NCBI GenBank assembly: GCA_023266575.1
Contig: JAHFPV010000015.1
Location: 1 to 64,000 of the forward strand
Reading direction: 5' to 3'
DNA: 64,000 nt
Source: Sphingobium sp.
GTDB taxonomy: Bacteria; Pseudomonadota; Alphaproteobacteria; Sphingomonadales; Sphingomonadaceae
Shown: positions 33,478-42,794 of the stretch, one piece after another
How positions within the stretch are numbered: the stretch's first letter is position 1
Layout of the letters: every line of letters starts with the position of its first letter
The notes under the pieces: generated by a model
Told to the model about the DNA's origin: nothing
Databases searched by the model: none
The model's input: the letters and a program-made list of their open reading frames with translations, nothing else
Made by a program: the position numbers and the translations under genes

Positions 33478-34230
33478 TCATACCATTGCCTCCAGCTTGG
33501 CGATGGCGGCGGCTTCCAGCGTCTCGCGCACGGCTTCATCCGCCACGCTGTCGAACACGCCGGCGACGAAGGAGCGGAGCAGCAGCGTCTTGGCGGTTGC
33601 CGGGTCCATGCCGCGCGAGGCCATGTAGAAGAGCGCCGCCTTGTCCAGTTCGCCCACGGTCGCGCCATGGGCGCATTTCACGTCGTCGGCGTAGATTTCC
33701 AGCTCCGGCTTGGCATTGGCGGTGGCGGTGCGGTCCAGCAGCATGGCCTTGACCGACTGGAAGGCATCGGTGCGCTGCGCGTCGCGCGCGACCGCGATCT
33801 TGCCCAGATAGCTGCCGGTCGCGCGTTGCGACAGGATGGAGCGGATGGTCTGGCCGCTGGTCGCGTCGGGCTGCGCATGGGTGACGCTGGTGACGATTTC
33901 CAAGGTCTGGTCACCGCTGCCCAGGATTGCGCCGCCCAGCTCGAAATGGCTGCCCCGGCCCAGCGTCACGTCGATCGTCACCCGGCCCAGTCTGCCGCCG
34001 ATGTTGAGGACATGAAAATCGCAGCGCGCGCCATCGCCCACGGTCACGACATAATCATGCACCGCTGCCGCGCCATTAGCGGCGTCCTGCAACAGATGAT
34101 GGTGCGCGCTGTCGCCTGCCGCAACATCGATTCGCACCGGCGCGGGCAGCGGCCAGACGCTCTGGAGCGCCGAAAGGTCGCTATAACGCCAGCTTTCGTC
34201 GCTGCTTGTGGGTAGGTCCAACATGCTCAT
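33478..34230 (-). CDS. sufD: Iron-sulfur scaffold subunit SufD
   Basis: The 250-residue protein pairs with SufB on the SufBC2D scaffold. The beta-helix core is visible (HFELGGAILGSGDQTLEIVT and LLDRTATANAKPELEIYADD), with the conserved DVKCAHGATVGELD segment near residue 186. It is shorter than typical SufD (often 380-420), lacking part of the N-terminal region, as in many sphingomonads. Starts at 34230 or 34224 are both possible. An AT-rich spacer separates it from sufC. Confidence 0.9.
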   Translation of the reverse strand: MSMLDLPTSSDESWRYSDLSALQSVWPLPAPVRIDVAAGDSAHHHLLQDAANGAAAVHDYVVTVGDGARCDFHVLNIGGRLGRVTIDVTLGRGSHFELGGAILGSGDQTLEIVTSVTHAQPDATSGQTIRSILSQRATGSYLGKIAVARDAQRTDAFQSVKAMLLDRTATANAKPELEIYADDVKCAHGATVGELDKAALFYMASRGMDPATAKTLLLRSFVAGVFDSVADEAVRETLEAAAIAKLEAMV

Positions 34231-34358
34231 CGCTTTATTTTCAATGCCTTGCGGTTCAAACTATTCCAAATTCGCCCATATGCGCGGTAGTATTTGTATA
34301 AGTTGTTGTAACTTAAGTATATTATTCCATATCTCGCCGCGATAGGACAGATATTCCT
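34231..34358. other. AT-rich spacer between sufC and sufD
   Basis: This 128-base gap is far richer in A+T than anything around it, with runs such as AAGTTGTTGTAACTT (inverted repeat AAGTT/AACTT). The rest of the operon has overlaps or tiny gaps. It may carry an internal promoter, a transcript-processing site or a small insertion. No ORF is supported. Confidence 0.55.
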
Positions 34359-35117
34359 TTATCCGACCACCTCGGCCCCAACCACATCAGAATAGCCCTC
34401 ACGTTCCAGCTCCAGCGCCAGGTCCGGGCCGCCCGACTTCACGATCCGCCCGCCAGCCAGCACATGGACATAGTCCGGCTTCACATAGTCGAGCAGCCGC
34501 TGATAATGGGTGATGAGCAGCACGGCCTTGTCAGGCTTGCGCATGATCGCGTTGATGCCCGCGCCAACGATTTTCAGCGCGTCAATATCGAGACCGGAGT
34601 CGGTTTCGTCGAGGATCGCAAGCTTGGGATCGAGGATGCCCATCTGCACCATTTCGGCGCGCTTCTTTTCGCCGCCCGAAAAGCCGACATTCACCGGGCG
34701 CTTCAACATATCCATGTCGAGGCCGAGCAAAGCGGCCTTTTCCTTGGCGAGGCGGATGAATTCGCCGCCATTCAGTTCCTTCTGCCCACGCGCGCGCTTC
34801 TGGCTGTTGAGGCTTTCGCGCAGGAATTGGAGGTTGGACACGCCGGGGATTTCGACCGGATATTGGAAGCCCAGGAACAGGCCGGCGGCGGCGCGTTCAT
34901 GCGGGTCGAGATCGAACAGGTCGGCGCCATCGAACGTCGCGGTGCCGCCGGTCACCTCATAACCCGGCCGCCCGCCCAGCGTATAGGCCAGCGTCGATTT
35001 GCCCGCGCCGTTCGGCCCCATGATCGCATGGATTTCGCCCGCGTTGATGGTGAGCGACAGGCCTTTCAGGATCGCCTTGCCGTCAATTTCGTTGGTGAGC
35101 GTGTCGATCGTCAGCAT
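34359..35117 (-). CDS. sufC: Fe-S assembly ATPase SufC
   Basis: The 252-residue ABC-type ATPase drives the SufBC2D scaffold. Walker A is GPNGAGKST (near residue 36), the signature is SGGEKKR and Walker B is LAILDETDSGLDID. I chose the second of two adjacent ATG codons (35117; the other is 35120) because AAGGA lies six bases before it. It follows the 151-residue unknown gene with no gap and is cytoplasmic. Confidence 0.95.
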   Translation of the reverse strand: MLTIDTLTNEIDGKAILKGLSLTINAGEIHAIMGPNGAGKSTLAYTLGGRPGYEVTGGTATFDGADLFDLDPHERAAAGLFLGFQYPVEIPGVSNLQFLRESLNSQKRARGQKELNGGEFIRLAKEKAALLGLDMDMLKRPVNVGFSGGEKKRAEMVQMGILDPKLAILDETDSGLDIDALKIVGAGINAIMRKPDKAVLLITHYQRLLDYVKPDYVHVLAGGRIVKSGGPDLALELEREGYSDVVGAEVVG

Positions 35118-35120
35118 CAT

Positions 35121-35576
35121 TTATCCTTCATGCGCGCGCTGGAGCGTGCGGGCGGTCCAGAACGCCATGTCGCGCACATCGCCGGGGGCCGGGAACAGCG
35201 TGTCGATATGGCGCTTGATCGGCATATAGGGCCACCAGTCGGCGTCCTTTTCCGGCGGGCCTTTTTCGAGCAGCGCGACCACGAATTCGCTGACCGGACC
35301 CATGCGGGCGAGGTTAGGGGCTTTTGCCTTGTGGAACGCCTTGTCCTTGCGCAGCTTCTCCGTCATCGCCGCGTCGGATTTTTGCAGGGCGTCGCGGCTC
35401 TGCGCCTCGAACGCATCGAGATCGCCGAAATCGGCGCGGGCGCGCGGTTCCAGCTCGCCCTCTTCCAGCTCATAATCCTCGGTCAGAATACGGATCGCGG
35501 CGGTCCATGACTGGCCATTGCCAACATCCTCCGCGAAATCCGCGAGGGCATCCTGTATGTCGTCTTCGTCGCTCAA
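35121..35576 (-). CDS. Unknown 151-residue protein in suf operon
   Basis: I do not recognise this family. The protein is acidic at the N-terminus, has a Trp-rich segment KDADWWPYMPIKRHID (near residue 112) and ends DVRDMAFWTARTLQRAHEG. No membrane or signal segment is seen. The start is a TTG overlapping the DUF559 stop by four bases; without the DUF559 gene it would follow sufB directly. Its place between sufB and sufC suggests a cytoplasmic role in cluster assembly, but this is inferred only from context. Confidence 0.75.
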   Translation of the reverse strand: MSDEDDIQDALADFAEDVGNGQSWTAAIRILTEDYELEEGELEPRARADFGDLDAFEAQSRDALQKSDAAMTEKLRKDKAFHKAKAPNLARMGPVSEFVVALLEKGPPEKDADWWPYMPIKRHIDTLFPAPGDVRDMAFWTARTLQRAHEG

Positions 35577-36072
35577 AATTCTGTTCCTTGAGAGGGAGAA
35601 AGCCCCTTCCCTTCAGGGGAGGGGTTGGGGTGGGGGTATGCCCAACGATCCGACGCCTGTTCAAGCTGATGCAGGATCGTTTCGCACACCCCGTCAAGAT
35701 TGCGGATCACATCTGCATTGCCGACATGCAGCACCGAAAGGCCAAGCCTATTAAATGCTGCATCGCGCTTGAGGTCCGCCGAAATATCATGTGTGTCGCC
35801 ATCCACTTCGATGATCAGACCCTTTTGCGGACAAAAGAAATCGGCAATGAACGGGCCTATGACTGATTGGCGGCGGAATTTATGGCCACCGAGTTGGGAA
35901 CGGGACAAGCGAGTCCATAAGCGCTTTTCCGGTTCGGTGGGATCACAACGCATGTCGTGAGTGAAGCCATCCAATTGAGCTAGGCGCTCAACCGATAGCC
36001 CCCACCCCCGACCCCTCCCCTGAAGGGGAGGGGAGTTTAGGCGGTGCGCCTGATCACGAGGCGTGAGCGACC

Positions 36073-36076
<4 letters not shown>
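35573..36076 (-). CDS. DUF559 endonuclease-like protein inserted in suf operon
   Basis: The core (about residues 38-142) is DUF559, a Vsr/PD-(D/E)XK nuclease-like fold. [21 protein letters not shown] is followed by [27 protein letters not shown] and a conserved [13 protein letters not shown]. Both ends of the protein are translations of one dispersed DNA repeat: [13 protein letters not shown] near the start and [17 protein letters not shown] at the end. The gene overlaps sufB (ATGA) and the next gene (TTGA) by four bases each. It has no evident part in iron-sulfur assembly and looks like a mobile passenger. Activity is unproven. Confidence 0.85.
35603..35636. repeat. CCCCTTCCC/GGGGAGGGG repeat, copy A
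   Basis: CCCCTTCCCTTCAGGGGAGG and the following GGTTGGGGTGGGGG encode the C-terminal tail of the DUF559 protein on the minus strand. The same sequence, inverted, occurs at 35999-36033 and again at 48716-48774. Confidence 0.8.
35999..36033. repeat. CCCCTTCCC/GGGGAGGGG repeat, copy B
   Basis: The sequence CCCCTCCCCTGAAGGGGAGG is preceded by CCCCCACCCCCGA. It is the inverted counterpart of copy A and encodes the N-terminal [13 protein letters not shown] of the DUF559 protein. The two copies thus frame the nuclease core. Confidence 0.8.
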
Positions 36077-37556
<1,480 letters not shown>

Positions 37557-37560
<4 letters not shown>

Positions 37561-37967
37561 GCCAATTCTCTCGTCAAACTCGCGATCGTCACCCCGGCCA
37601 GTGCCGAACGGATCGCCATGTTCGCCACATTCATGTGCGGGCGGATGCGGCAGTCCTGCTCCAGCGTGCAGTCATGCGCGCCGGTGTCGGCGCAGGCGGT
37701 CATGGCGATCGGTCCCTCGACCGCCTCCACCACGTCGGCCAGCGTGATCGTGGCGGGCGGGCGCGACAGGCGCACCCCGCCCCCGGTGCCTCTGCTCGAT
37801 TCGAGGAGTCCCGCGGCGGACAGGCGGCTCACCAGCTTCTGCGCAGTGGGTAACGGGATGCCGGTTTCGGCCGCCAGGGTAGTCGCATTCATCTTGGTGG
37901 CACCGCAATGGCGCGCGGCGGCCGACATCAGGACCACGGCATAGTCAGCGAAGCTGGACAATTTCAT
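37557..37967 (-). CDS. Rrf2-family SUF operon regulator
   Basis: The 136-residue protein has the Rrf2 winged helix ([39 protein letters not shown]) and three cysteines, Cys92, Cys100 and Cys106, spaced for a 2Fe-2S cluster. It would sense cluster supply and repress the suf operon, like IscR and the SUF-linked regulators of Gram-negatives. It is the first gene of the operon and overlaps sufB by four bases. A perfect 8+7+8 palindrome 22 bases upstream is the likely operator, giving autoregulation. Confidence 0.92.
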
Positions 37968-37988
37968 GCGCGTTGCGAACCATTCTCA

Positions 37989-38011
37989 AATCAGACCATA
38001 TTCGTCTGATT
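37989..38011 (-). promoter_or_regulatory. Candidate suf operator palindrome
   Basis: AATCAGAC at 37989-37996 and GTCTGATT at 38004-38011 form a perfect inverted repeat with a seven-base spacer, 22 bases before the regulator start. The position suits a repressor site over the suf promoter. The binding protein is inferred. Confidence 0.6.
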
Positions 38012-38061
38012 GCGCATTTGGTCCCCCGCGCACCATTTATCAAGGCCTTTTTAGGCCATCT

Positions 38062-39006
38062 TCAGCTCAAGCGGTTGAGCGTCGCGACATCTGCGCCCAG
38101 CGACCGGCGCAGCAAGGTCAGTTGCGCCACGGCGGAGGGTTCGGTCTGCAACTGGTGCGGGGTCAGGCCGATGAAATGCTTGATCTCCCGGATGAAGTGC
38201 GACTGATCGTAAAAACCCGCCTCGTCGCACAAGAGTTGCCAGCTTTCCCGGTCGAGCGCGATCTTGGCCGAACAGCGCAAGGCGCGATATTTGCGCGCCA
38301 GCAGCTTGGGCGGCGCGCCATAATATTTGTTGGTCAGCCGGGCGAGCTGGCGCGGCGACAGGCCAGTGGTTTCCGCCAATATCTCGATTCGCGGCGATCC
38401 TTCGTCCATCAGCCAGGCGTCGACCGCATGGAGCAGCGCCCAGGTCGCCGGGCGCGGCGGCTTGATCATCGCCCCCAGTTGCGCCCAGCACAGGGCCGCC
38501 ATCGCATCCGCCTGATCATCGTCCAGCGCGCGCAGGTCGTTAAGCAGGCGCGCATAGGCATCGCCCCGTTCCGCCACCAGATCGCACAATCGGTCAGCGA
38601 GCAGGCTGGCATCACTGCCATGCAGCGCCAGCCAGCCGGCGGGCAGCAGCGAAATGCCCACGACCCGCGCAGGCCGGTCCAGTTCGAACCGGGTCGCGCC
38701 CATGGTCGGCCCCAGCAGGCAGACGTGGGGCGTTGCCATCGCCACGCCGTCCTGAAAATGATAATGGCCCCCGCCATCGAGCATGAAGCGCAGTTGCGGC
38801 ACGTCGGCACGGGTTACGTCGGCATAATGGTCGGCCGATACAGTGAACAGATAAAGAGAGCCGAAATAGGCGCGCAAATGTTCAGGTGGCGCAAAGTAGC
38901 GCAACCGCACAGGGCCCTGCGCGGCGGCCACGGTATAGGATAGTGGCCCCCGGTCGTCCGGTAGAGCGACACCGCCCCCGGTCCTGTCGATGTGATGCGA
39001 CCCCAT
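38062..39006 (-). CDS. AraC-family transcriptional regulator
   Basis: The 314-residue protein has an N-terminal ligand-type domain (about residues 1-190) and a C-terminal AraC DNA-binding region (about 205-300, with LAETTGLSPRQLARLTNKYYG and a second helix-turn-helix DEAGFYDQSHFIREIKHFIG). The ligand and target genes are unknown; its neighbours are the suf regulator and pyrD, neither an obvious target. The start is preceded by a poor ribosome-binding site, so a start a few codons later is possible. Confidence 0.82.
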   Translation of the reverse strand: MGSHHIDRTGGGVALPDDRGPLSYTVAAAQGPVRLRYFAPPEHLRAYFGSLYLFTVSADHYADVTRADVPQLRFMLDGGGHYHFQDGVAMATPHVCLLGPTMGATRFELDRPARVVGISLLPAGWLALHGSDASLLADRLCDLVAERGDAYARLLNDLRALDDDQADAMAALCWAQLGAMIKPPRPATWALLHAVDAWLMDEGSPRIEILAETTGLSPRQLARLTNKYYGAPPKLLARKYRALRCSAKIALDRESWQLLCDEAGFYDQSHFIREIKHFIGLTPHQLQTEPSAVAQLTLLRRSLGADVATLNRLS

Positions 39007-39106
39007 TTTTTTACCCCAGTTGGGATTTACTATGCGCCAACATCGTCACCGCGCAAGCGGGATGGATAATAAACTGTAACTTTTGTTCGCTTGTGTCGCG
39101 CTGCAC

Positions 39107-39141
39107 AAAAAAATGGCCCGGCAATTTGCATTGCCGGGCCA
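39107..39141 (-). terminator. Intrinsic terminator on the minus strand
   Basis: TGGCCCGGCAAT and ATTGCCGGGCCA form a perfect 12-bp stem with a four-base loop. On the minus strand seven T residues follow directly (39113-39107). No annotated minus-strand gene ends here, so it implies an unannotated transcript from about 39142-39340. Confidence 0.85.
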
Positions 39142-39236
39142 GTAAAAGGTCTCATCGGCTGGAAGCCTAAGAGCCTTCGGGTCGCAGGGACGCTTTACCC
39201 CCGAATCACGGCAATATTATTGGACGGATCGGACAT

Positions 39237-39250
39237 TTTTCAGCTGAAAA
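39237..39250. promoter_or_regulatory. 14-bp perfect palindrome before pyrD
   Basis: TTTTCAGCTGAAAA is perfectly symmetric and lies 107 bases before the pyrD start, within the candidate small-RNA interval. It could be an operator; no regulator is suggested by the sequence. Confidence 0.4.
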
Positions 39251-39357
39251 CGATCTCAATCATGACGTTTCCTGTTATGAAATGACGTTAGGTAGGGGCT
39301 GTGGCTATGCTGCAACAGCGACTCGACGGATAGCCCCGCCGCTGGCATAGCGCGGCC

Positions 39358-40401
39358 ATGCCCTACCGTCTGATCCGCCCGCTGCTGTTCGCCCTTGATG
39401 CCGAGCGCGCCCATAATCTGTCGATCGCCGCGCTGCGCCTGATGCCGACTCCCGGCCCGCTGACGCCGGACCCGATGCTGGCAAGTCAGGTCGCGGGGAT
39501 CCCCTTCCCCAATCCGGTCGGTCTGGCGGCAGGTTATGACAAGGAAGGCCGAGTCGCCCACAAGATGCATGGCCTGGGCTTTGGCTTTGCCGAGTTGGGA
39601 ACGCTGACCCCGCTGGCCCAGCCGGGCAACCCTACCCCCCGGCTGTTCCGGCTGGTCGAGGACAGAGCGGTGATCAACCGTTTCGGCTTCAACAATGGCG
39701 GACAGGGCGCGGCGGCGGACCGAATCGCCCGCTATCGCCGTCCGGTGGGTGAAGGGCCGGTCATCGGCATCAATATCGGCGCGAACAAGGACGCGACCGA
39801 CCGGATCGTTGATTATGTCACCGGGGTGCAGGTCATGGCCTCGCTGGCCGATTATCTGACCGTCAATATCTCCTCCCCCAACACGCCGGGGCTGCGCGCG
39901 TTGCAGGATCGCGCCGCGCTGGACGAGTTGCTGGGCGCGGTGATGGCGGCGCGGGGTAGCCGCGCGACGCCGATTTTCCTGAAGGTCGCGCCCGATCTGG
40001 AACCGGCGGATGTGGAGGATATTGCCGCCGCCTGCCTCGACCATCGGATCGACGCGCTGATCGTGTCCAACACGACCATTACCCGCCCGGCGCTGCGGTC
40101 GGTTCATGCAGGCGAGACCGGCGGGCTGTCAGGCGCGCCGCTGACCGACCTGTCGCTTCAGAAGTTGCGTGATTTCCGACGGTTGCTGGGCGCGCGACTG
40201 CCGCTGATCGGCGTTGGCGGCATTGCCAATGCGGAGCAGGCCTATGCCCGCATCCGCGCGGGCGCATCGCTGGTCCAGCTTTACAGCGCGCTGGTCTATG
40301 AGGGACCGTATCTGGCGAAGCGGATCAATCACGGCCTCAAGGCGCTGATGAGGCGCGACGGCTTTGCCACCATCGACCAGATTGTCGGCATCGACGCCTG
40401 A
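39358..40401 (+). CDS. pyrD: Dihydroorotate dehydrogenase (quinone)
   Basis: The 347-residue class 2 enzyme oxidises dihydroorotate to orotate in pyrimidine synthesis and passes electrons to ubiquinone at the inner membrane. Family marks: N-terminal membrane-associating helix (YRLIRPLLFALDAERAHNL), FMN segments (NPVGLAAGYDKEGR, NRFGFNNGG) and the catalytic serine region NISSPNTPGLRALQ (near residue 170). FMN-phosphate binding GVGGIANAEQAYARI is near the C-terminus. A very long hairpin follows the stop. Confidence 0.96.
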   Translation: MPYRLIRPLLFALDAERAHNLSIAALRLMPTPGPLTPDPMLASQVAGIPFPNPVGLAAGYDKEGRVAHKMHGLGFGFAELGTLTPLAQPGNPTPRLFRLVEDRAVINRFGFNNGGQGAAADRIARYRRPVGEGPVIGINIGANKDATDRIVDYVTGVQVMASLADYLTVNISSPNTPGLRALQDRAALDELLGAVMAARGSRATPIFLKVAPDLEPADVEDIAAACLDHRIDALIVSNTTITRPALRSVHAGETGGLSGAPLTDLSLQKLRDFRRLLGARLPLIGVGGIANAEQAYARIRAGASLVQLYSALVYEGPYLAKRINHGLKALMRRDGFATIDQIVGIDA

Positions 40402-40413
40402 TCGCTGTCATTT

Positions 40414-40568
40414 AGAGTCTGTGTCGAAATGCGCGAAAGAGCGCATTTCGGTTGCCGCACCGGCCCACACCCCCACCCGACCGCCCACAGAGTGTATCCT
40501 GAATGGGAGGTCGGGTGGGGGTGTGGGCCGGTGCGGATGCGTCAAAGGCGCATTTCGAAACAGACTCT
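40414..40568. terminator. Long imperfect hairpin between convergent genes
   Basis: AGAGTCTGTGTCGAAATGCGC at the left is matched by an inverse right arm ending CAGACTCT, and the inner parts GCACCGGCCCACACCCCCAC and its complement pair perfectly. The arms are ~65-75 bases with a short unpaired centre. It lies between pyrD (plus) and the MocR-type gene (minus, stop at 40569) and could end both transcripts, or be a non-autonomous mobile element. Confidence 0.65.
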
Positions 40569-42032
40569 TCAGATCAATCGGTCCGCCTCCAGCGCCAGCG
40601 CCAGCGAATCGCGACCCCTGGGGGTGCGGGCGTGGAGATGGGCGTCGGCCTGGACCAGCCGTTCCACGCCGGTCGCGAGTTGCGCTTCGGGCAGGGTGAA
40701 GGGCAGGCGCAGGAAGCGTTCAAATGCGCCGCTGACGCCAAAGCGCGGCCCGGCGGCGACACGGACACCCAGGCTTTCGGCCAGCGCCGCGAGTGCGGTC
40801 GCCTCCGCACGGGGGAGTTCGGCCCAGAGTGACAGGCCGCCGGCGGGCGATTCGACGCGCCAATGGGGCAGATGCTGTTCGAGCAGCGCCAGCAGATGGT
40901 CGCGCCGCCCGCGCAGCATATCGGCGCGCGCGCCCAGCCCTTCGTCGGCGTCGATCAGATGGGCGACGGCCAGCTGTTCGACCACGGGACTCGCCATGTC
41001 CATCGTTGTGCGCAGGCGACCAAGCGCGGCGACCGTCTGCGGATCGGCGCGAATCCAGCCTACCCGAAGGCCGCCCCAGAATATCTTGCTGGCTGACCCC
41101 ATGGTGATGACCTGCCGCCCCGACGGATCATGGATCGCGACAGGCGGCGGCGGGGCGAAGTCCAGCCCCATCGCCACCATCGTTTCATCGATCACCAGCG
41201 GGGTGTGGCTGCGGGTGGCGGCAGCGACCAGCGCGCGGCGAGTCGCCGGGTCCATGCTGCGCCCGGTCGGGTTGTGGAAATCGGCGATCAGATAGGCAAA
41301 GCGCGGCGCGGTCTGGCGGAAGGCGGCGTCCATCGCGTCGATATCCCAGCCATGGGTCGGCAGGCCGACCGGCACCGGCACGACATGCGCGCGCTGCAAC
41401 GCCTGAATCGCATTATGGTAGGTCGGGTGATCGATCACGACGCGATCCCCCGGCCCGGCAAGCCAGTGGAGCAGCAGCGAAAAGCCCTGCTGTGCGCCAT
41501 TGGTGATGATGATCTGGTCCGCGTCCGTAGGGCAACCGCGCCGGTCGAAATGGGCGGCGACGGCGTGCCGCAGCACGGGCAGGCCGAGCGGATCATAGCC
41601 CAGATCGCCCAGATAAGCGGGCAGCGCCTCGACCGCTGCCTGCATCGCGCGACCGACGCCCGGCGCAGCGGGCAGCGCGGCATGGGTCCAGTTGAGCAGA
41701 TTGCCCCCGGTGATCATGTCGATGTCCGCCTGGGGCGGTTCGACCCGGCCCGGCGGCAGGCGGGTGACGCTGCCCGACCCCTGCCGACTTTCCAGATAGC
41801 CCTCGTCCCGCAGCCGGTCGAACGCCGCCGCGATCGTCGTGCGAGACAGGCCGAGCGCAGCGGCCAGTTCGCGCTCGCCCGGCAGGCGGACGTTAAGACC
41901 GACACGTCCGTCCAGCACCAGCATCCGCAGCGCCTGCGCCAGTTGGCGATAGGCGGGTTGGGCGCTGTCCTGCGCGCGCCATGCGCCCAGCAGGCGGAGC
42001 AGGGAAGGCGGACGAAGGAAGGAAGTGGACAT
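40569..42032 (-). CDS. MocR-type regulator, YczR-like (GntR + aminotransferase)
   Basis: The 487-residue protein fuses a GntR helix-turn-helix (about residues 15-80, LPGERELAAALGLSRTTIAAAFDRL) to a fold-type I PLP aminotransferase-like domain (about 115-485); the PLP lysine is in ITMGSASKIFWGGLRVGW. Such proteins use PLP as a sensor. The gene is divergent from a YczE-like membrane protein gene, the hallmark of YczR regulators. I chose ATG 42032: the longer frame from 42068 would read through the repeat-rich promoter, and the family starts near here. Its target is probably the divergent gene. Confidence 0.88.
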   Translation of the reverse strand: MSTSFLRPPSLLRLLGAWRAQDSAQPAYRQLAQALRMLVLDGRVGLNVRLPGERELAAALGLSRTTIAAAFDRLRDEGYLESRQGSGSVTRLPPGRVEPPQADIDMITGGNLLNWTHAALPAAPGVGRAMQAAVEALPAYLGDLGYDPLGLPVLRHAVAAHFDRRGCPTDADQIIITNGAQQGFSLLLHWLAGPGDRVVIDHPTYHNAIQALQRAHVVPVPVGLPTHGWDIDAMDAAFRQTAPRFAYLIADFHNPTGRSMDPATRRALVAAATRSHTPLVIDETMVAMGLDFAPPPPVAIHDPSGRQVITMGSASKIFWGGLRVGWIRADPQTVAALGRLRTTMDMASPVVEQLAVAHLIDADEGLGARADMLRGRRDHLLALLEQHLPHWRVESPAGGLSLWAELPRAEATALAALAESLGVRVAAGPRFGVSGAFERFLRLPFTLPEAQLATGVERLVQADAHLHARTPRGRDSLALALEADRLI

Positions 42033-42054
42033 GATGATCTGATCCAATTTGCGG

Positions 42055-42101
42055 ATGGTCAGGGCCATTTATGTCGAAATGGTCCTTTTGAAAAAGGCCA
42101 A
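42055..42101. promoter_or_regulatory. Candidate MocR operator region
   Basis: ATGGTC occurs at 42055-42060 and 42079-42084 (24 bases apart), and GGCCAT/GGCCAA at 42063-42068 and 42096-42101. These paired half-sites lie between the divergent regulator and YczE genes. MocR regulators often bind direct repeats, so this is a plausible operator. Confidence 0.45.
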
Positions 42102-42122
42102 TTGTGACGAAGAAGCCTGCCC

Positions 42123-42725
42123 ATGATGATGCACCGCCGCCTTTTCCAGCTTTTTTGGGGCCTTGGCCTCTATGGTTTTTCCATGGCGCTGATGCTGCGC
42201 GCCAATCTGGGCCTCGACCCGTGGGACGTGCTGCATCAGGGGATGGCGCCCCGGCTGGGCCTGAGCTTCGGCATGACCGTCAATCTGGTCGGCGCGATCG
42301 TGCTGCTGTTGTGGTGGCCGCTGCGCCAGCGGCCGGGAATTGGCACGGTGGCCAATATCGTCGTGATCGGCACGGCGGTGGACCTGTCGCTGATGCTGCT
42401 GCCGACGCCGGAGGGATTGGCGATGCGCGCGGCCTGGCTGGGTGCGGGAATCGTGCTGAACGGCATCGCCGGGGGTGCCTATATCGGCGCGGGGCTGGGA
42501 CCGGGGCCGCGCGACGGGCTGATGACGGGTTTGTGTCGTCGCACGGGTCTGCCGGTCAAATGGGTTCGCACAGGCATAGAGTTGGCCGTGCTGGCGATCG
42601 GCTGGCTGCTGGGCGGGACGGTGGGCGCTGGCACGCTTCTTTATGCGATGAGCATTGGCTGGATCGTCCACCATGCCCTGCCCTGGTTCCGCATCGACGC
42701 GCCGGAGCGTGCGGCGCTGGCCTGA
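42123..42725 (+). CDS. YczE/YitT-family membrane protein
   Basis: The 200-residue protein has about five membrane segments, starting LFQLFWGLGLYGFSMALMLR. The family signature ANLGLDPWDVLHQGMA and the later GPGPRDGLMTGL are present. Members of this family (YczE, YyaS) are of uncertain function and may transport small molecules. It is divergent from the YczR-like regulator. Two or three consecutive ATG codons at the start leave the exact start uncertain by one or two residues. Confidence 0.85.
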   Translation: MMMHRRLFQLFWGLGLYGFSMALMLRANLGLDPWDVLHQGMAPRLGLSFGMTVNLVGAIVLLLWWPLRQRPGIGTVANIVVIGTAVDLSLMLLPTPEGLAMRAAWLGAGIVLNGIAGGAYIGAGLGPGPRDGLMTGLCRRTGLPVKWVRTGIELAVLAIGWLLGGTVGAGTLLYAMSIGWIVHHALPWFRIDAPERAALA

Positions 42726-42794
42726 AGGGAGATTGACCGGGGCGGCCATCCGGGCATGATCGACCGGTCCACCCCCGACACCGGAGCCGTCCCG

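Larger units (their letters stand above)
39107..39300 (-). ncRNA. Candidate small RNA upstream of pyrD
   Basis: A strong intrinsic terminator ends this minus-strand interval, no ORF is supported and the sequence shows local pairing (GGGGGTAAAGCG, CGACCCGAAGG, AGGCTTCCAGCC). The 5' end and promoter are uncertain; the coordinate 39300 is a guess. It lies between the AraC gene and pyrD and is antisense to the pyrD leader. I do not recognise a known RNA family. Confidence 0.4.
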
